This document shows, in pieces, positions 33,551 through 46,739 of a DNA stretch of 64,000 nucleotides. Origin of the DNA: Moniliophthora roreri (lineage: Eukaryota > Basidiomycota > Agaricomycetes > Agaricales > Marasmiaceae); assembly GCA_001466705.2 (NCBI GenBank), contig LATX02000249.1:1-64000 (forward strand), in the 5' to 3' direction. Under the pieces are notes generated by a model. The model was not told the DNA's origin. It saw only the letters and a program-made list of their open reading frames with translations, and did no database searches. Each line of letters opens with the position of its first letter. Within the stretch, counting starts at the first letter, position 1. A program made the translations under genes and the position numbers.

Positions 33551-34740
33551 TCATTCACTGCCTCCACCTGTACATTGACTTCGAGTGTTTTCTATGGCAG
33601 GTAGAATTTGTGGCAATGGGGGATAATATGACAGAAAGAACCAAAGAGTACCTTCCCAGAGCATCCCAATTCCGCAGCTTATAGTAAGGCAGCCCACATT
33701 CCCAAAGCGTTTGGAGGCTCGGGCGTGCGTTGGAGTTTGGATTTGCAGTAACTCAATAACAGGCATATCATCAAGTCGGTGATTTCTAACTTGTTCGTAG
33801 AAAATGAGAGCGGTCGTTGGATGTTTGGTCAGTAAAACACGTTCGAGAGAGGGTAACATACCTGTGTAATCAGTGTTACGTCTGAACGTGACATTGGAAG
33901 ATGCACCCCTGGCCCTACAGACGAGTTGGATTTCGAGATACGAGTAGGTACATACACACTAGTCATGTGTGATATAAAAATTTGTCCACTTCTGTTGAAC
34001 CCCGGATTGCATTTTCGGGCTTGCGCTGACATAGGCCCTCATTGCAATGAAGAACAAGGTATGTACCTGATTGACTGGAGGTTGGAGCGTAAAAATCTTC
34101 CGAATTGGTGGACGCAGTAGCACTGCGAGTTCGTTGATTTGTCGTGTATGGTGCTCGGATGTTTGAGAGAAACTCTCGCTAAGAGTCAGTTCCAAGACAG
34201 AAAAGAGCAAAAAAGACACACAATACCTTTTTAAAGCCAGATATGCCGATTTCGAGTTCACCGAACATATCGCGACATGTAGTACTCCGGCATTCAGGAC
34301 AGCACGAAGCACATTTCTTTTTCCAAAGGGTGAGGTGGAGAAGCGTTGGGAGCAGCATTTTCCAGCTATGGTGTGATACCGGAAATCGTTGGGAAATCGA
34401 GCACCTCCACTTGTAATGACACCTCTCCATGCAACGACCCTCACGTCCTTCAACCCCGTCAACTTTCCTTCACCATTACCAGTCCCTCTCTCATAAACCA
34501 TATTAACTGCATTAAAAAGCGAGTCGAATCTACCTCTATCCTTCAGCTTTCTCGTCCATCTTCTGTGCCCGTAAGTGAGGTCTAGTCCATGACTAGAACC
34601 TCCACGCAAATTGCCCAATAGTGAAAGTAGTATCGGTGCAAAATAGCGTAGAGAATAACGTACTGAGTTCAGGTGTGTGTACGAGAATGTTGTCAAGGGA
34701 ATCGGTTGTTGGAATGGGACATTGGACGTTTAGCTGGTAG
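33551..34740 (-). pseudogene. LRR/F-box-like gene fragment (D)
   Basis: The minus-strand reading contains YQLNVQCPIPTTDSLDN, LVHTPELS before a GTACGT donor, then KLKDRGRFDSLFNAVNMVYE, LTGLKDVRVVAWRGV, and in a shifted frame LLPTLLHLTLWKKKC with several Cys and MFGELEIGISGF. Leucine-rich segments and Cys clusters in this order suggest an LRR-type protein of the mushroom F-box class, but no clear F-box was seen. The frame change between VVAWRGV and LLPTLL may be an intron or a lesion. Related, CpG-depleted sequence occurs at 50290-50790 and 53670-54000 (E). Call is tentative. Confidence 0.35.
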
Positions 34741-34894
34741 AGATAGATGTCCTTGTGCTGGTATCCGGCTGCAGTTCGGTACGAGGTAGTTTGCTTTTCG
34801 GAGAGTGCATCCCATTGTCGTCCTGGATAACGCTCGATGCGTTCTATTTTGACATTTTTTCGACCCGATCATCGATTCAAAGACCTGTAAACAA

Positions 34895-35863
34895 TTGAGC
34901 GTGACTTGTTCAGGAGTAGAATTCGAGTATCACCGAAATGATGATTGTTGCGGGGAAGTCACGTCTGCTCACCGTAAAGTGACTTTGCTTTGTTCCACAT
35001 CACCTTGCCGCGAACCATCACCTTTCATATCAGCAAGCTATCCGTATCATTCATTCCAGGCCAGCAAAAACGGAATTGATGAATCTCAGTCATTCTCGAC
35101 ATCGGTGAGTATTCTATTACAATCCGACCATGCGCACTTGCTGATGCAAGAAATTTTTAGATACGATCGACTTATTATTCTCTAAATGTCCAGCTCAGGT
35201 TAACAGCGAAGCAGCTCGGAAGATGGGCCCTTCATCGTTATATTGTCTGTCATGAATCTTCGAGCTACCTAATCCATGCCACAAAGGCAGCGATTTGCCT
35301 TGAAGTGTCACCCGCAGGGGGCTCGTCGGCACTTCTATTACGAGGCTTATTTGACGTCTATTCACGATACTGTACCGGTGTGTATACTGTGTGTATGGAC
35401 GTCACGGGTAACGGACCAGTCGTCTCGTCACTAAAAGACCATGGCATAAACGGTCCACATCCGTCGCTGGCCACTGGCCGTGACAATAGACCAAAACGAC
35501 CTATTTTGGTGGGCCTTAGGCATTATCGTCATTGTGCTTTGACTCCATTACGGTGTTTTCGAGGTTCGTCGCTCTCTCCAGAGAATGACACGGTCGGACC
35601 CCCGTCGCTTCCATACGCTGCGCTACAGTAAATTCCGTTTTGGATCACTCAAGTGGCTAACCGCACGATATACATCTACCTGCTTCGGCCTATATGTTAC
35701 TTGGCTAGCTGGATTTGCGGCTGTGTATATCGATACATTGTGGCACGCACTTGGTTTTATGCCACCATCGAGCCCATTGTTTTCCACCGTGGCCTTTATT
35801 GGTCTACTCATTGTGGCCACTGTGACTCTACTGGATGATATTAAAGGGCCCGGATTTTCGTGA
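34895..35863 (+). other. Weak open frames, one with two membrane-like segments
   Basis: A 92-codon frame at 35585-35863 contains FGLYVTWLAGFAAVYIDTLW and PLFSTVAFIGLLIVATVTLL, which would form two membrane helices. It lacks a family match, and competing frames overlap it. It may be a small membrane protein or chance. Frames at 34895-35185 and 35305-35631 are unrecognised. Confidence 0.25.
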
Positions 35864-36001
35864 ATGCCCTTTCTACCCGAAGGCATTTGCGAAGCACCTG
35901 GAGTGCACAAGGAACATTCATCACATCTCTCACTCCTTTAAATCCCATCAGCTCTACGAGTTTTTTACCATCCTTCTCTCCTTCTATTAACCTCCATTGT
36001 C

Positions 36002-36302
36002 ATGCCACTCTGTGAGTTCCATCTGTATACAAGCATCACACTTTACTTACCTCTTCTCTCCACCTTCGATAGTCCAAAAGGACAAGTTTCTGCTTATCCA
36101 ATCGCCAACGATTGACTCAGCGCCTAATGCTACACCACACCAGGCACACCATAAACCGCCGCCTCACGAATTCTCGCCCAAAGATACCAGATGTCCTCGC
36201 AAGAAATGTCTCTATGTCAATACTCCTCAGGGCGCGCCGGGAAGGTACATATGCATTGGATGTGGGAAGGGCAAGTACAAGGTCACTCTTGAGGATGGCT
36301 GA
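36002..36302 (+). CDS. Small zinc-ribbon-like protein
   Basis: Exon 1 is only ATGCCACTCT (36002-36011). A 61-base intron ends at 36072 and exon 2 runs to TGA at 36300-36302, giving 79 residues in frame. After a Pro/His-rich stretch (HQAHHKPPPHEF) come CPRKKC and, 14 residues later, CIGCGKGKYKV, a Cx4C/CxxC pair that could bind zinc. No known family recognised. It overlaps the next open frame by 8 bases, so the two may be parts of one gene separated by an unseen splice or a frameshift. Confidence 0.4.
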
Positions 36303-36753
36303 GCGTGTCATGGAGAATGCGCAGAACGTCTATCAACTCAAAGAGGAGAACAGGCAGAAGCTGCTACAAAGACAGCAGAAAGCAGAGGGAATAAGGGAAG
36401 CCAGGGACTTTGAGAGGTATCGTGATGAGGAGAAAGCGTGCGTTCGGGAGAAGGGAAACAAGAGCAGACGTAGAGCTCATCAAATTCACCCCGCATTTCA
36501 CGAGCCGGTGAAGACTAATGCGGGTCATGGCGTTGACAAAGTTTCTCCAGATGTAGTTTCGCGGTCGGATTTCCCAATGGTACCGTACCACCAGTCCTCC
36601 GAGTCGTCCTCTTCAAGGGAGTGTGTCTCCGGTGACCGCCTGAAGACTCAAGCTGGTGCAGTACCTCCCTCCTTCGGCTCTACGACTAGATTTGTCGGCC
36701 CTCCTTCAAGACAGATTCCTCCGGAATGTCGCCCGTATCCAGCATATTTTTAG
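36295..36753 (+). CDS. Basic coiled-coil protein, unrecognised
   Basis: A 152-residue open frame begins at the ATG at 36295. The first 70 residues form a charged coiled coil (VYQLKEENRQKLLQRQQKAE, then RYRDEEKACVREKGNKSRRR); the rest is Ser/Pro-rich (SSESSSSREC, PPSRQIPPECRPYP). The same frame continues upstream to 36112 without a stop. It is the last recognisable coding-like stretch before the CpG-poor region. The function is unknown. Confidence 0.4.
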   Translation: MAERVMENAQNVYQLKEENRQKLLQRQQKAEGIREARDFERYRDEEKACVREKGNKSRRRAHQIHPAFHEPVKTNAGHGVDKVSPDVVSRSDFPMVPYHQSSESSSSRECVSGDRLKTQAGAVPPSFGSTTRFVGPPSRQIPPECRPYPAYF

Positions 36754-38899
36754 GCAATATCATGTTGAAGGTACCGTGTCGAGCTCTTACAGTTGTATCG
36801 GCAAAGGACTGACAATAATCTTTCCAGGCTCTTACTTTCTTTGTTATGTCTTTGTATCGCTAGCAATATAATATCAATTTGTAATTCTGCTCGCTGCCCC
36901 ATACTATGGCGGCATGCCTTGCCTTTGACCATGGAGAAGCCCTAGTGAAACCTAAAGTCCAGTGATTTCTGAGCTCAATTGGCCTTACTTGGTCAGTTAT
37001 TGGGTGCTAGAGGTTCCCCCATTCTGTCTATCCCTGTCTTCCCTCCAGCAGTGCCCCCAAAACTACCACAACAGGAGGACTTTCATGAAGTCATCACCAT
37101 GTATCTTGCAGAATGAATGCTACATCCCTTGATTCCATGCACATCATTGTTATCCCATCCATGGTCATCAAGAGACTTGTTCTTTTCTGTCCAAACCAGA
37201 TAATGCTACTGAAGTCCATTCCCACCACCATTCCCTGCAGCAGTTGGACCAACAAAATGAAACTGATGCCTGGCCTTCCAAACTTCTCAGCCATTGCTAA
37301 TTTATTGACTGTGGCTATGAGAAGCTTCTACCAGTGTCATTTTGTGAACAAGTGTTTGCTATTTAGGGAATGACTGCTTGAAGTAACTGCATGATGAATA
37401 CTCTGTCAATAGAGTAGCATCTTCCCTTTGTGGCTGGATAAGGGTGTGTGAAATGGAATCCTAGTGTCATCCTAGTGGGAGAAGACCTTGGCTGGATGGC
37501 TTTGATGGGTAATGAGATTTTCTGGTGGATTGAAGAGATTCTAAACAGGCTTGGGCAATGCTGGAGCCTGGCTTTGCCTTCTTTAAAGGTTTTGTTAGCA
37601 GCAGACTCAAAGGCTCAAGCTTTGGGAACAACTCACTTTGTTGGTTCACCCTGCCACACCTTTCTGGTGTTGTCTTCATCAGACATCCACTTGCTGAGGC
37701 CATGTTACAGTGAGTGGTCACTCTACAAGGCTGAGTTGGAATATGACTTTTTTGGATAACCAGTCCAGCTGCTGGGCAGACTTTGTGAAGATGTTGAGAT
37801 TGAAATGTCAAGTCAGTGAAGTATGACAGTAATGGGGTAGGGGAATGGTGTTCTCCAAGTACTTTCTAGGATGCCTTCTGTACAGAATGAAAACTGGATG
37901 TTTGGAGTATGAAGACTGACATGGAGGGCATTGATTGCAAATGCAACATGCAACTGTGATGCTTGGACCTGGAGTCAATGAAATGTGGATAGTTAACACT
38001 GCCTAAATGACAATGAGGAAAGGGTGGGATTTTTAACTCAAAGATTTGACTGAAGGGGTTGGGGCTTTCATTGTTGAGTCTTCATAGTAGGGTCTCTGAG
38101 GAACTCAACAACATCCAAGCAGGAACCACAGTCCCTCCTGTTCTCTTCCCTGCTGCTCTCTGCAGGGCATAACAGGTGGTCAATGGAGGTAGGCCAGATG
38201 GACAGCTCCAGTAATCTTCACCAGAGAAATCAGAGGACTTCTGCACAAAATTTCATTGTCATATTCTTTGTGGCATATTCTTCCTGGAGGATCTCAGCAA
38301 ATCTCATCTGCATGTCCACCTGTTCTGGTGCCCTTTACCCTACACCAGGAATGCCTTTTGGTGTTGCCCATTCATTAGCATCAGATTGATTTCTAGCACT
38401 CAGAATAAAAGGCAACATTTTTTCAGGCATTTGCTCTGTTTGGGTTATTGTCCTCATACTTCTGTTTTTTTTTTAAAAAAAAAAACAGAACAATGCCAAT
38501 TCACACTAGAATGTCAGTAATATTGCCATTCTGGGTAAATTTTGGACTTTTTCTGAATGGTGACTCAGTTGTGTACACCTGTGTGCACAGACCATTCCTG
38601 GCCCTTTTTTCCTGCCATAGGAAATTCCTGAGGCCTTATAGACAATTGGCTCTTGATCAGGCAGAGTGCAGTCCAATCAATTGTTTCACCATGTTTTATT
38701 CTGTCAGATTTTCCCTCAGTTGATGGTTCTAAAGCACTCTGTTGCAAAAGTATCTCTAATCTTCACTTCTATTCTCTTTTCACCTCTAATCTCTACTATT
38801 GCACCTCCCTCTGTCATTGCCCTTTCCTCTCAAGATGTGCAATGCAACAGCCTGTATGTTTCCTTGCTTTCCTTGTTTTTCACCCAAGTGGTGTGTCTC

Positions 38900-39601
38900 A
38901 ATGCTTTACTTCTTTCCTTGCAACTCAGAGAAAAATCCAACCCCACTGTTTGTGAAAAGTGCAACTATACAGTATCCAGAGGAACAGACCTGCCTTGCCA
39001 CCATAGAAGGCATTTGACCCAAAAGGAATGAATCACAGTGTAGGTATTCCAATCATCCTCTCCACTGTTTTCATAGTCACACATTTACTACTAGTGGATA
39101 TCAATGTCCAGAACCTGGATGCACTTACATTGGTTTACAGATGTCCAACCTTAAAACCCACATGAACACCCAGTAAGTAGCTGCTGAATTTGCCCTGGAA
39201 TTTGAAGGCTAATTTCTACTTTATCCACTATCTTGCAGTACAAAGGAACAGCCTTTTGGGTGTCCCAACTGCAGCTATTCTTCTTCAGATCTGGATTGTT
39301 CACTTGCCATCATAAGAGAATCCACAAGTATCAGCCCAAAAAGTGCAACTACTATGTGACTGGGGTAGCCCAGCATGTTGATACACCCATTGCCAGTGTT
39401 GAGGAATCAATGGCCAATGCAGACAGTCCTGAACCTGGCCTCAATTTTGCAACCAACACTACATACTCACATGATAGTGTATCTCCTACTGTGACATCAC
39501 TGTCTACTTCTCAGCACCTTTTGCTTTCTGCCTCTCCTGTCTCCTGCACCTCAGGAACTATGTTGCTTCCCCAGTTGGGCTCACCCAAGAGCTCAGTATG
39601 A
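38900..39601 (+). pseudogene. C2H2 zinc-finger gene relic
   Basis: Finger 1: CEKCNYTVSRGTDLPCHHRRH (38951-39013; C-x2-C-x12-H-x3-H). Finger 2: CPEPGCTYIGLQMSNLKTH, starting at 39105; its last His is completed across a GTAAGT...GCAG intron (39173-39238). Finger 3: CPNCSYSSSDL followed, in another frame, by CHHKRIHKYQPKK, so a 1-base shift breaks it. A Ser/Thr-rich tail follows to 39601. The intact linker and intron show this was a real DNA-binding-type protein gene of the mushroom C2H2 class. The frameshift and CpG loss mark it as decayed. Confidence 0.75.
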
Positions 39602-42600
39602 CACCAAGGATATTGGTGCTGACCCTCTCTTGTTCAGAATCTTACATTACTCTACCCAGCATTGCAGAGCTGCTTGCTGGAGTGCCACACTGGCAGAGTG
39701 ATGGACATAATGTGTCATACTGTTGTTCCCCATCTCACAACAGTGAGGGGTGTCACCCAATAGCATCTACTTCAACAGCCACTTTCACTTGTCCCTCTCT
39801 TTCTCCTCTCTTTAACTTACAGCCATCTATATACATGTACCCTCCACCCCTGCCTTCTCCTGGATACAGCATGGTAGGACTGTTGACACACACATATCCT
39901 TCTTGAATGGAAGATAGGTATGTGAGTCATATCCCAGGTGGTAACTGCTCAGCATCAAGGCTATTGTAATGTTGCAGTTCCACAAGGCCTTGATTCTCAG
40001 CACAACAAGGTGATATATTATCTCTACCAATATTTCTTTAATCTCTGTTTCCTCTTTTCTATATGATCTATATGTCCAGACTCTCATGTCACTCATTCTC
40101 ATCACTCATCTTTCTGGACTGTTTTCCTATGCTATCACATTGCAATCCTTCTATCTGGAATCTGTAATCACCCAATTCTTTCAGTCATTCTGTCCTATTC
40201 ATGTGTTTCCTCACTCTGCACTCTATTACTCACACAAAAGTGCTTCTTACCTGTTTAGCATTCATCACATTTTCTTCTTTTCAATCCAAGTAATCATGTT
40301 ATATTGCTTCATTCTCCAGGCTGCTTTTAATGGTCTTTCATGCTAATAACAAATAGTATAATGGGTTTAAATCATATTCACAGTATTCATCATGGTCAAT
40401 CACACTCAATATTGAGAGAATCTGTGAGCTCTAAACATATGCTAGAGTCAGAAGTTCCACAAGGAGAATCCTTTCTTTGCAGCAAGACAACCTTCAGTTC
40501 AAGTACATTGTAATGACATGTGTAGAGGACTCAACCTGGTACTCACACTGGTTGAGACCCTGAATAAGCTCTTCAAGGCTGATTCAATAAAATAACAAAA
40601 TTGGATTGGTGCTTTACTTACAGCCATTGACAGCTCAGACTATGCAAATGCAGACAAGATTGAAATTAATGTGAAATTGAAACCGAGGCAGAATCAACCG
40701 TTTTGCTAATAACTTAGTGAAGTTCACTGGAACATGGACTTGATGTCTAATTCCAGATAGCCAACATCAATCTCATGCAAGCTATTAATGGGAATGCAAG
40801 AGTCAATTACTATGAGTGTAAAGCTACAGAGTATTGTCCTCCAAATGAATGCAAGGTCTAAAAGCCTATACCATTGTCTTCAGAGCAACTCAAGTATGAA
40901 TAATCCAACCATTAAAGGCTAACATTGATAGGTGTGCAGCCAAGGGTAATGACACTGTTCTATCATTCACCATGATTTAGCACTCTGACTGACAAGAAAC
41001 AGAAAGTAATGTACAAAGTTGTTATTCTCACAGCAGACAGTCTGTGAAGTGCAGCTGTTGCCACCAAGACTGAGGACAGAGATGGGGGTACAGGTGATAC
41101 CACTATACTATGATAATAAGCATCACAGAAGCAAATGAGCAGAAGAAAGACAATGTACACTTGGCCAGTCACACTCTGAACAGCAATGCCAAGGAGGCCC
41201 AGAAGACCTGCAGCAACTGGAGAGTTGGCAGCTTGGATGGAATTGCAGCACTATATGAAAAGATGTGTCAGTGATGCCTAAGGGAACAAAGGTGCAATAT
41301 GAACCTGAATGGGACCAGTGCTGCACTCATGGGTGGTAGCAAGGACAGAGAAGGTAGTGAGAGTGAAAGCAACAGACTTGGCAAACATGGCTGAGAGTTG
41401 GATTGAGTTGGGGCTGGAGAGGCTTGGGGAGGTTTTAGTAGTTGGGGAACTGAGGAATAGTTGTAAAGAGATATGGCTTTTATTCAGACAAAGAAGGTCC
41501 ATGCACAGTAGGTAACAAGATGTGATGAGGTGAATGGATAATTAGTGTTGTATTATGAGTAATGAGTTGTCCAGCAGAGAATGAGCAGGACATAAACATG
41601 TTTTCTTGGGTGTTACATCTGAGTCAATCGATGGGTTTAAACAGGGAATAGCAATGGCCAGACATGTGTGTACAAAGCAATGGATCATGATCTGGACATC
41701 TATACAGTGCAGGTAATGAATATGTAGTTGCAGCTATACAGCACAGCAGTGTGTAAGCCCCAGCAGAAATAGGTCTCTCCATAGCATACAAAAACTCACC
41801 AAGTGACCAATGGTTTCATGAATTGATGCTTCCTTCCCAATCCTCAATGGCCACCTTCAATGCCTTTAAAGGTTGTGGGCATTGTCCAATATGCCATGAG
41901 TATCGCTTGATAGAGTTGAAACTTCAAGCTTCAAGACTGGACCTTGACTGGCACTTGCTGGAATTTGGGGATAGACAAAGATGGTTTGATGAACAATGCC
42001 AACACAGCAAACAATTTCTTGTACAGATATCCATGTCAGGTTATTGGTAGCATTAGAGGCCCTATTTGAAAAGGCTGCAAGGTCACTGGAGGATTGGAGG
42101 TCTGCTTGAATTCACATTTTCATCCTTTCTCTGTGCACATTGAACATTCCATGCTATCTTCAACACCACAGTAAATTCTTGCATGACAAGGGTGTTTGGC
42201 AACTGAGGATGACTGAATTCAGGAGTGTGGAGGGTAGTACTATCAAGAGACATTACTTGGTATTCTGCCTTCATTCCAGAGCAGGACTATTGGGACTACT
42301 TATTTCAACCATGCTCCATTGATCCCAACAGGTGTTGATGTGTCTGTACATGGTTGTGGCTGGCATTTTGGTAATACTTTTATGGGACATCAGAACTGTC
42401 CAGACTTCAGGGTTGCTAATTCCAGCTCTGGTAATTCCTCTCTAGTGTCAAGTGAGTATAATGGAACCTAGGGAAGCCCATGAGTAGCATTTTTATGAAG
42501 TGAAAAAGGAGTTAAGTTTCAATATTTATGCTGCTTTGGAATTGCTGACCTTGAATTGTTCATGAGCTGCCTTTTTTTCAGTGAAGGTTACACACCATGT

Positions 42601-43182
42601 ACCACTGTAATAGCTTATGACCTTTCTTTTCCCTCCTAGAGTATTGGCACCATTGCAGTAGTTCATGCAGATTCTCAGTCACTATGGTGGGAGGTCATGC
42701 TGCTGCTGGCTTGTTTCTACCCAATTGATGTAGTAGACATCCTTTCAATTCTTCTGTTCCTCCTACTATTATCAATCATCTGGTAGATAAATGCCCCAAG
42801 GACAAATATAACACTTGAGCCTTGAGTCAGCAGGAAGACAAACTCTTCTGAGCTCAAGTGTTATGCAGAAACTTGGATTCACTTTCATGGAATTTTCATC
42901 AGCCTTGTGGTATCTCCAGCTTTGAATCCCCAAGGCTGAAGTTCAATGAACCAAGCCAAGGATTCTATCAGCATGACCACTGCTCAAAATTTACAGAGAA
43001 ATTGCCATCCTGGGCCCTCGCTGAGCACAATGTATAAGAAGAGAAGCAGAATGGTCTGACAGTGGAGTTGGAGACTTGGAGGTATGTATATTCCATAGTT
43101 TCTTGTGACACTGACAGCATGTCTTGTTCTCAATGCATCTTTCCTTCTTACTACCACTACCACCATTGATGTTCAGTTTACC

Positions 43183-45486
43183 ATGTTCAATGAGGTAAAA
43201 GACATATCTATCAGTGGAGATGCACTCAACATTGTTTATCACGATCAGTATAATCAAACTACAACTATCATGAACCAGATTATTTATGTGGGAAGGCCAG
43301 GAAGGACAATTGTGAAGAGAAGAGGCATGATATCGATTCTGAATACAACCAGGTGAGTTATATATTTGCCAACTCTCAATAACCCATCATGCTGACTGAG
43401 GCTTGTTGGACTTAGTATTGTGATATTATTTGTGGTGATATTCACAATCTTGAGCAACTTTATTTGGGAGATAATCAGGACTGGGAATGGAAAGATGGCC
43501 GCTCTGTTCAGAATTTGTACCAAAGAACTGTTCACTGAGCACAAGTTTATAGCAATGACAGAGTTTTTACAGCATTCTCATATTATGGGCAAGATGCTGA
43601 AAAGGTTTGCCATCCCTCTACTCACTGTCTAATCGTCTTCTCATTGTGTTTGCAGATCTGGAAGAAGGAGTTTATGAAATACTCTCAAGCCAAGTGTGTA
43701 TTACTGCTCCCTAACATTTGCCATATTGACCTTCCCCAGTGATCCAGCAGTCTTGCTACAGTTATTCACAATCAATCAGTCAAAGGTACTAACCCTTCTC
43801 TTTTATGATGGTATGTAACTATACTGCTCCAGGTGAACATTGAGGGTAAATGAATAATGGTGCAGAATGGCTACTCTTGGGTCATTTGCAGAGCAAAGTG
43901 GTAGAGACATTTTGGGAGGGCTATTACTTGCATGTATATGCTGGTGCTTGGCAGCAAAAGGTGGTTCTGTTTATTTCCCCAGCATTAATAAGCTTACACA
44001 CCCCCAGATAAAGCCCAATAGTTATCAAAGCAATCTATAGTTGAATCCACAAACAGGTTGCATCTCTTCTGGACCCAATGGACCACACACTGACAGAGTA
44101 CACACAACAGTTCTGTATAATTGTGAGAATATGCCTTCCACAATAGAGATGGCCAATGGCAACAGTTGTGTCAGATTCTTCAGAGAAACTGGAGCTGGGA
44201 ATTCTGACCTGGATGTGTTACATTATGCCCATGAGTGATGCTCCATGCTCATTGAAAGTCTCTTGGGTATTGACTTCCCAGGTGGTCATGACTGCCAAGG
44301 TCACTCCTCCTGGATGAAGCACACTTGCCATGGTTATTGGCATTATGGTCATTGTGGGCATATCATATGTGATAAAGTCCAGGATTTTATAGGCAAGCTA
44401 CAACTCGACCCTGTCTATTCAGGTGTGCAATTGGAGAAGGTGGCCTTTCTAAAGGAAGGTCTTGCCCATGGATGGGAGACCTATTCAGATGTGCTGCATA
44501 ATTGAACACTAATTGACAGTGGATTGACGAGGTGAGTGATTTTTTGTTTATCTTACAGCTCAACTGAACTTAAATGCTCTAGGTTCCAATTCCACTTCAA
44601 TATCGGAAACCAAGGCAGAGATCTCATTTATTTTGACACAAGGGTATCCAGAGAGGCATGGCTGTCACAGGTTCATAGGCCCAACCTGTCTACTAGTGAC
44701 TCAGAGACTTACTGTACATCCCTATTAGTTGTCTGCTACTAGTAATGATTTTTTGATTCAGAGCAGTTATACCTAATCTAGGACTTTGCCTGGATATAGA
44801 ATCACAACCCAAGCAATTTGGTGTCTTGGCTTCAGAAACTCTGCCTATCATCTACCTTTTCCTTTGACCACCATCACTATGCCTTGTAGATATTGATTCT
44901 TGGTTGAGTCAGGTATTTTTTTGGTCTTTTGACAAGAACAGTACCAATGAGATCTCTGAAACAGAATGCAAACACTTGGGCCTGCCAAATATTGTCTTTG
45001 GTGAAGTCTGGATCCATCTTGAGAGATGGCCCAGGTATATATATGATGGCATTTGTGTATGGCAGGTTGTCTGGGGCTTCAACCCTGCAACTGCAGATTT
45101 TGCTTGCTCTCTTGGCCTGCTGATTCTAGAGCCAGCAATCACTCAGTTTGAGGAAACTCTTGAAGGTGAGAGTTGTTTCCTCAAATCTAAAAGTAGATTT
45201 AAACTGACTACAAGCTTACTCAACAGAAGAAATGTTAAAATGTAGCAAATCACCCAAACATGCCAATGCCATACACTTTGACCCTGACGATCTGTCTGCC
45301 AGCAACTAGTTTTCTTCCCCACCGACACCACCAGTAACTCGTGTTCCCCAAGGACAGGCACTCCAGAAGTGGAAGCAAGTCAAAGTCATAATAATCTATG
45401 ACATGGACTCTGAGTCTGAATCTGAACCTGCTCAAAGCTCTGACCAACTTTCCATGTCAAAGTGGAAGTGCATCAAAGTTGTATGA
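43183..45486 (+). pseudogene. Agaricomycete orphan family, copy C (CpG-decayed)
   Basis: Same exon order as copy A: leader MFNEVKDISISGD with HDQYNQT, GRPGRTIVKRR, intron, second exon, then FWEGYY, GPNGPHTD, the Cys pair region, LIDSGLTR, the FDPATADFACSLG-like exon, and the acidic tail SESEPAQS. Stop at 45484-45486. In the second exon, TGA at 43536-43538 replaces an Arg CGA codon present in copy A (4421-4423). Many other CG sites of copy A read TG or CA here. It lacks the two lesions of copy A, so the two copies died independently. Confidence 0.85.
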
Positions 45487-46739
45487 AGTCATCTGGCACA
45501 CACCCTGAATTCAAATCTGAGCATCAGTCCTGCCAGTTTAGATTCCATGTTGAAAGCTGCTCCAAGGGCTTTAGCAGCCTCTCCAACCTCAAACCATTTT
45601 TCCCAGCCTTTTATTCATGTTGAATACAGAGTGAAGCAGATAGGAAGAAAAAAGACTGTGTTTACCATTCCTTGTCATCTTTCCTGCCAGGGTTGGATTG
45701 ATACTTTTTGTTTCTTCTGTTAATTACCTTGGCTTTTCATTGCTTTAGTACCATCTTCATGTCCTTATACAGGTAGAAATTATGCCCATCACGATACCTG
45801 TACCATCTAGATACCCATATAACATTGCCATATAGGATTTTGGAAATCAAGTCACTATATTGTTCAATAGATGCCGCCAATGCAACTGCTTGTTCCTGTC
45901 CTCCCTGAAGGTGTGCCCTGACACTTTTGGTTCTGTTGCTGAAAAAGCAGTTAGCCCAGAGAGCTGCAAATCAGCAGTCAGCTCAGAATGACATATATAG
46001 ATACAACATATGAATTCTTGAGATCCTTACCATCCCAGCCCATTGATGTGCCTAATTTTGGCCTAGACACAAAATCATGCACTTTTCACATCAAATACTA
46101 GAAAAAGAGCCCAGAAGTACATGTGATATTCACATGACTTGATAACCCAAGAGCTTGAGTACGCCATCTAAGCTTTAAGCACCAAATCTAATAAGTCTAA
46201 TAATTGACACTGTAACACAATCTAGAGGAGGTTAGTAGACTATACTAGCCCTCTACATTACAGTGAAGCATCGCTGTGAGGGTCCTTGGTCAATAAAACA
46301 GGCCAGAAACCACTAATTCTGAATACAAAGGAATAGATATTAGTGGGATCCACAGTCTAAGTGCACTAGATTGTTCGCTTTGCGATCATATTGCATGATA
46401 ATGTGTCAATAGACTTAATATCTCATTATTACTATCAAAACTAATACACAGTTGGAACTTGTTCCTATGCTGAAGACAGTGGTTTTGTGCTTCTAAGGAG
46501 GAAGCATCTCAATCCTCCACAGTGCACCTGTCAGTAGTTCTTGGGGCTTGAAGGAGACAGAATCCTTCTACTTCAAGATCATGTTGAACACTCATCAAGC
46601 GTGAAGAGTGAGTATAGAGCTCCAACATCAAGATAACCCAGATCTGAGTTGAAAGATCAAGTTTAAAGGGGTTTGGAGTTTATTTGATTATTTGTAAGAT
46701 TTTAGAACACTTAGAACAATCAAAATTGAATTGAACATA

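Noticed and set aside
33959..34696. Single 245-codon protein on the minus strand
   Set aside because: The frame reads through likely donor and acceptor sites; leucine-rich segments lie in another frame, so it is treated as part of a broken LRR-like gene.
35585..35863. Confident small membrane protein gene
   Set aside because: Two hydrophobic stretches exist, but overlapping frames on both strands and no family match leave chance as likely.
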